DNA of 64,000 bases from Bacillus sp. ISL-41. Its GTDB lineage: Bacteria > Bacillota > Bacilli > Bacillales > Cytobacillaceae. The stretch spans positions 28,253-92,252 of the forward strand of contig NZ_JAGGQP010000001.1 of assembly GCF_018613235.1 (NCBI RefSeq), in the 5' to 3' direction. Of this stretch, positions 61,405-64,000 are shown piece after piece. The notes beneath the pieces were generated by a model, which saw only the letters and a program-made list of their open reading frames with translations, searched no databases and was not told where the DNA came from. The number at the start of each line of letters is the position of its first letter. The first letter of the stretch is position 1. The position numbers and the translations under genes were made by a program.

Positions 61405-61510
61405 TAATCTTACGACCGAAATCTTGCTTCCCTCTCCTATTCAGGCACATGGTCACCATTTTGCGGCCGTCATCCAGATCTCCTCTCTATCCTGGGTACT
61501 GTTTCATCCT
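61405..61510. repeat. Degenerate 52-bp repeat relic, related to array B (array F)
   Basis: ACCGAAATCT (61415) followed by a C/T-rich stretch, TTCAGGCACATGGTC matches the array-B unit (ACCGAAATCT ... TTTCGGGCACATGTTC). A still weaker copy follows about 51 bases later (GCCGTCATC at 61467 to GGTACTG at 61495). It lies in the gap between yhaP and the S51 peptidase gene, 36 kb from array B. Confidence 0.7.
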
Positions 61511-61545
61511 TAATAAATATTCCGCATAGCCGGTTGATTTCCCTG

Positions 61546-61577
61546 TAAAAAAGCCGCAATGCAATGATCGCGGCTTT
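61546..61577 (-). terminator. Terminator of yhaQP
   Basis: AAAGCCGC / GCGGCTTT with a 12-nt loop, followed by six T on the minus strand. Confidence 0.88.
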
Positions 61578-61583
61578 GGACCT

Positions 61584-62837
61584 TTATTCATTTTTCGTAA
61601 GCTGCAGTGCTTTTTTGATGTCCTTGAATGAGTTTGATTTTCCATACATCAGCACTCCGCCACGGTAGACTCTGGCACCGAACACAGCCAGGAAGACGAT
61701 GGTGGCAACAAGGATACCGATTGATAAGGCAATTTCCCAGAAAGGGATGTTCAGCATGCCTACACGCAGGAACATCAACATTGGCGAGAAAAACGGAATG
61801 AAGGATGTATATTTTACAAATGGCGCTTCTGGCTGACTAAGCCCGAACATCGCCATCATGAAGCCAGCGATAACAAGCATTGTCATCGGTGTAATCATTT
61901 GCTGGACATCTTCAATGCGGCTGACAAGTGAACCAAGGAATGCAGCCATCGTCGCATACAGGAAGTACCCTAGTATGAAGAAGATTACCGCGTAAACGAT
62001 CGTACTGGCTGGAATATTCCCAAAACCAAAGAACTCGAAGAACCCACCTTCCATGTTTTCGAGGTTCTGTTTGATGGAGAAGTACCCAACCAGCAAAAGT
62101 ACCGCGAGCTGGGTCAAGCTCAGAAGCCCAATCCCAAGAATCTTCGCAAACATTTGCTTGATAGGCGATACGCTTGATATCATGATTTCCATTACTCTCG
62201 ATGATTTTTCAGTCGCGACTTCCATGGCAATCATATTGGCGTACATAAGGACCGCAAAATAAATGATGAAAAGCAGGACATAGACTAGGCCTCTAGCTTG
62301 ATTCAGTTCCTCTTCCGTTTTGGCATCTTTTTCGAGAGCTGTTTTTTCAAACTCAACAGGCGCGTACAGTTTTTCCAATTGATCTGGAGCGATATTGATT
62401 TGGGTAGAAGCCATCGCGGTTTTAATCTGCTGTAATGCAGCCTGCAGGTCTCCGGGAACAGCAGAATCAGCAATGCTCATCGCCTTGTAGGAAGCTGCCG
62501 GAAGCCCTTCATTGTTCAAGCTCAATTCTAGGAGGCCTTTATATTCCCCTGCCTCGACTGCTTTCCTGGCACTTCCTTCATCTCCATCATGTTTTTCCAG
62601 GACAAGCTCCTCGTTAACCATCTTCATTTGCTCATTCAGTGGCTCAAAAAGCTGTCCGGTCTCGTCGATGACTATGATTTTATCAGCCTCTTCACCTTTA
62701 TTGAAAAAATCGATAATATTTGTCATATTTGTCAGCGCGAGCATAATCCCAACTGTCAGGATGGTCGTAACTAAAAAGGATTTTGTTTTTAACTTACTCA
62801 TGTATGTATGGATCAGGATAATGAAAAAGTTATTCAT
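61584..62837 (-). CDS. yhaP: NatB-like ABC exporter permease (YhaP)
   Basis: A 417-residue ABC-2 permease. One N-terminal membrane segment is followed by a ~140-residue outside loop and then about five membrane segments (YVLLFIIYFAVLMYANMIAMEVATEKSSRVMEIMISSV, the ABC-2/NatB signature). Exports ions, lipids or a drug; NatAB of B. subtilis moves sodium. Overlaps yhaQ by 8 bases, with GAAAAGGTGG upstream. Confidence 0.9.
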   Translation of the reverse strand: MNNFFIILIHTYMSKLKTKSFLVTTILTVGIMLALTNMTNIIDFFNKGEEADKIIVIDETGQLFEPLNEQMKMVNEELVLEKHDGDEGSARKAVEAGEYKGLLELSLNNEGLPAASYKAMSIADSAVPGDLQAALQQIKTAMASTQINIAPDQLEKLYAPVEFEKTALEKDAKTEEELNQARGLVYVLLFIIYFAVLMYANMIAMEVATEKSSRVMEIMISSVSPIKQMFAKILGIGLLSLTQLAVLLLVGYFSIKQNLENMEGGFFEFFGFGNIPASTIVYAVIFFILGYFLYATMAAFLGSLVSRIEDVQQMITPMTMLVIAGFMMAMFGLSQPEAPFVKYTSFIPFFSPMLMFLRVGMLNIPFWEIALSIGILVATIVFLAVFGARVYRGGVLMYGKSNSFKDIKKALQLTKNE

Positions 62838-63729
62838 AAGAATTACCCACCTTTTCTATGAAAATATCATTAAGGCTTGGCTCATCAAGGACAAATTTGC
62901 GGATGAACCCTTTCCCAACGATATCTTTCAAGATGTCTTCAGCAACTTGCTCACCCGAGATTTGCAGATGGATTCCTTCTGCTGTCATTTTTGCTTTTGA
63001 CACTCCTGGATACTCCTTAAGAAAAGAAGTATCGAAATCGGCATGGATAACCAGATTCTTTTTCCCAAAAGATCTTTTGATTTCCTTAAGGGAACCATGG
63101 ACAACAGGGCTTCCTTTATGCATGATGCAGATATGCTCACACATTTCTTCCACATGCTCCATACGGTGGCTCGCAAAAACAATCGTCATGCCCGCATTTT
63201 TCAGTTCGACGACTGCTTCTTTTAACTGTTCCACATTCACCGGATCTAGTCCGCTAAAAGGCTCATCAAGGATTAACAGCTTTGGCTTATGGATGACAGC
63301 GGCAATGAACTGGATTTTCTGCTGGTTCCCCTTTGACAGCTCTTCCACCTTTTTATCCGCATATTCTGGTACCTTAAAGCGGTTAAGCCAGTAATCAAGC
63401 TCCTTTAGGGCAGCTTGTTTTTGCATTCCTCTTAACCTGGCAAGATAGACTATCTGGTCGCGGACCTTAAGCTTTGGATAAAGTCCCCTTTCCTCCGGCA
63501 GGTAACCGATGATACTGCTCGAATCATAATTGATCGGTTTGCCATCCCACATGACCTTTCCCTCCGAGACATCAAGGAGACCCAGGATCATCCGGAAGGT
63601 CGTTGTCTTCCCGGCGCCATTTGCACCAAGGAATCCGAACATTTCTTTTTCTGGAATATTAAGTGACAGCTGATTCACTGCTGTAAAATTGCCAAATCTC
63701 TTTGTGACCTGTTCAAGCTGTAATACCAT
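62830..63729 (-). CDS. yhaQ: NatA-like ABC exporter ATPase (YhaQ)
   Basis: A 299-residue ABC ATPase: Walker A GANGAGKTTTF, signature LSKGNQQK, Walker B LLILDEPFSGLDPVN, ASHRMEHVE; a C-terminal ~90-residue regulatory domain. ATG at 63729 after AAGGAGG. Partner of yhaP. Confidence 0.93.
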   Translation of the reverse strand: MVLQLEQVTKRFGNFTAVNQLSLNIPEKEMFGFLGANGAGKTTTFRMILGLLDVSEGKVMWDGKPINYDSSSIIGYLPEERGLYPKLKVRDQIVYLARLRGMQKQAALKELDYWLNRFKVPEYADKKVEELSKGNQQKIQFIAAVIHKPKLLILDEPFSGLDPVNVEQLKEAVVELKNAGMTIVFASHRMEHVEEMCEHICIMHKGSPVVHGSLKEIKRSFGKKNLVIHADFDTSFLKEYPGVSKAKMTAEGIHLQISGEQVAEDILKDIVGKGFIRKFVLDEPSLNDIFIEKVGNSYE

Positions 63730-63805
63730 AATCATCTTCCTCCTTTTCCAATAAATTACTACGAATTTTATAGGGAAATAGTTTCATATTTAAAAATATT
63801 TTTTG

Positions 63806-63834
63806 TTTTGCATATTTAAAAAAGTTATGCAAAA
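63806..63834. promoter_or_regulatory. Inverted repeat upstream of yhaQ, possible operator
   Basis: TTTTGCATA, 11 bases, TATGCAAAA: a perfect 9-bp interrupted palindrome about 80 bases before the yhaQ start, in an AT-rich promoter region. No bound regulator is identified. Confidence 0.5.
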
Positions 63835-63864
63835 ATAATAGTAACAATCTGAATTTTGCAAGAA

Positions 63865-64000
63865 AAGCGAAAGCGCCTCGATCAGCCCCGATAAGCGTTG
63901 GAGGGCCGACCGGTGAAGTCGCTCTTTGACTTCAATGGCAGGACCGAAGTCGAAAAGTATAGCCGACTGTCCAGAAACACAGAAACTGGAGACTTCGACA
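63865..64000. repeat. Dispersed structured repeat, second copy (cut by window end)
   Basis: Matches the first ~135 bases of the 34331 element almost throughout (for example AAGTCGAAAAGTATAGCCGACTG and CCAGAAACACAGAAACTGGAGACT). Same orientation on the plus strand. The outer stem here (CGATCAGCCC / GGGCCGACCG) has two A-C mismatches on the plus strand that would be G-U pairs in minus-strand RNA. Confidence 0.85.

Overview
The window comes from a low- to mid-GC, spore-forming Bacillaceae chromosome. The evidence is ComK, ScoC (Hpr), YhaL, three YjcZ-type tiny spore membrane proteins, PrsA and LiaFSR, together with a gene order that largely follows the Bacillus subtilis yhaQ-to-addB segment, read here in reverse. 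Recalled subtilis order and window order agree for yhaQP, yhaO-yhaN-yhaM, yhaL, prsA, scoC, yhaH, trpP, serC, hit, ecsABC, yhaA, hmoB, hemEHY, yhfH-yhfI-lplJ, lcfB, yhfN, yhzC, comK, yhjD, yhjE, a type I signal peptidase and addB. The genus (Mesobacillus or Cytobacillus-like) is a guess. I saw no tRNA, rRNA, prophage, transposase or CRISPR locus.

Layout. 0-1.4 kb: start of addB behind a leader hairpin. 1.6-17.3 kb: accessory block with an MFS exporter, an acyl-CoA ligase, a Liv-type ABC transporter operon joined to a thiolase-fold enzyme, an alpha/beta hydrolase and a short-chain dehydrogenase, and a large MalT/BTAD-type regulator. 17-25 kb: signal peptidase, YhjE, an LCP cell-wall enzyme, an S9 peptidase, YhjD, ComK, YhzC, YhfN. 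25-29 kb: an SsuABC-like transporter and AzlCD. 29-38 kb: fatty-acid activation and hydration genes, LplJ, YhfI, YhfH and the heme genes hemYHE. 38-42 kb: HmoB and the LiaFSR envelope-stress system. 42-48 kb: a permease and M20 amidohydrolase pair and EcsABC. 48-55 kb: HIT protein, SerC, TrpP, YhaH, ScoC, the YjcZ trio, PrsA, YhaL. 55-64 kb: YhaM/YhaN/YhaO nucleic-acid processing genes, an S51 peptidase and a NatAB-like ABC exporter.

The most unusual signal is non-coding. Six gaps between genes hold short tandem arrays. Four of them (25.0, 39.1, 48.8 and 61.4 kb) have a period of 52 bp, or 51-52 in the degenerate case. Three of these have different sequences but the same build: a 27-29 bp inverted repeat followed by a T- or pyrimidine-rich spacer. 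At 39 and 48.8 kb every unit resembles an intrinsic terminator. The fourth (61.4 kb) is a decayed relative of the 25 kb array, 36 kb away. The other two (5.0 and 29.4 kb) have a 20-21 bp period. A separate ~130 bp tandem repeat lies between ecsA and hit, and a structured dispersed repeat occurs at 34.3 kb and again at the right edge.

Regulatory sites worth following are a TRAP-like NAG-triplet run over the trpP ribosome binding site, a leader at 13.2 kb in which a 9-nt segment can pair with the ribosome binding site, a terminator-like hairpin in the addB leader, and a hairpin between livK and livG.
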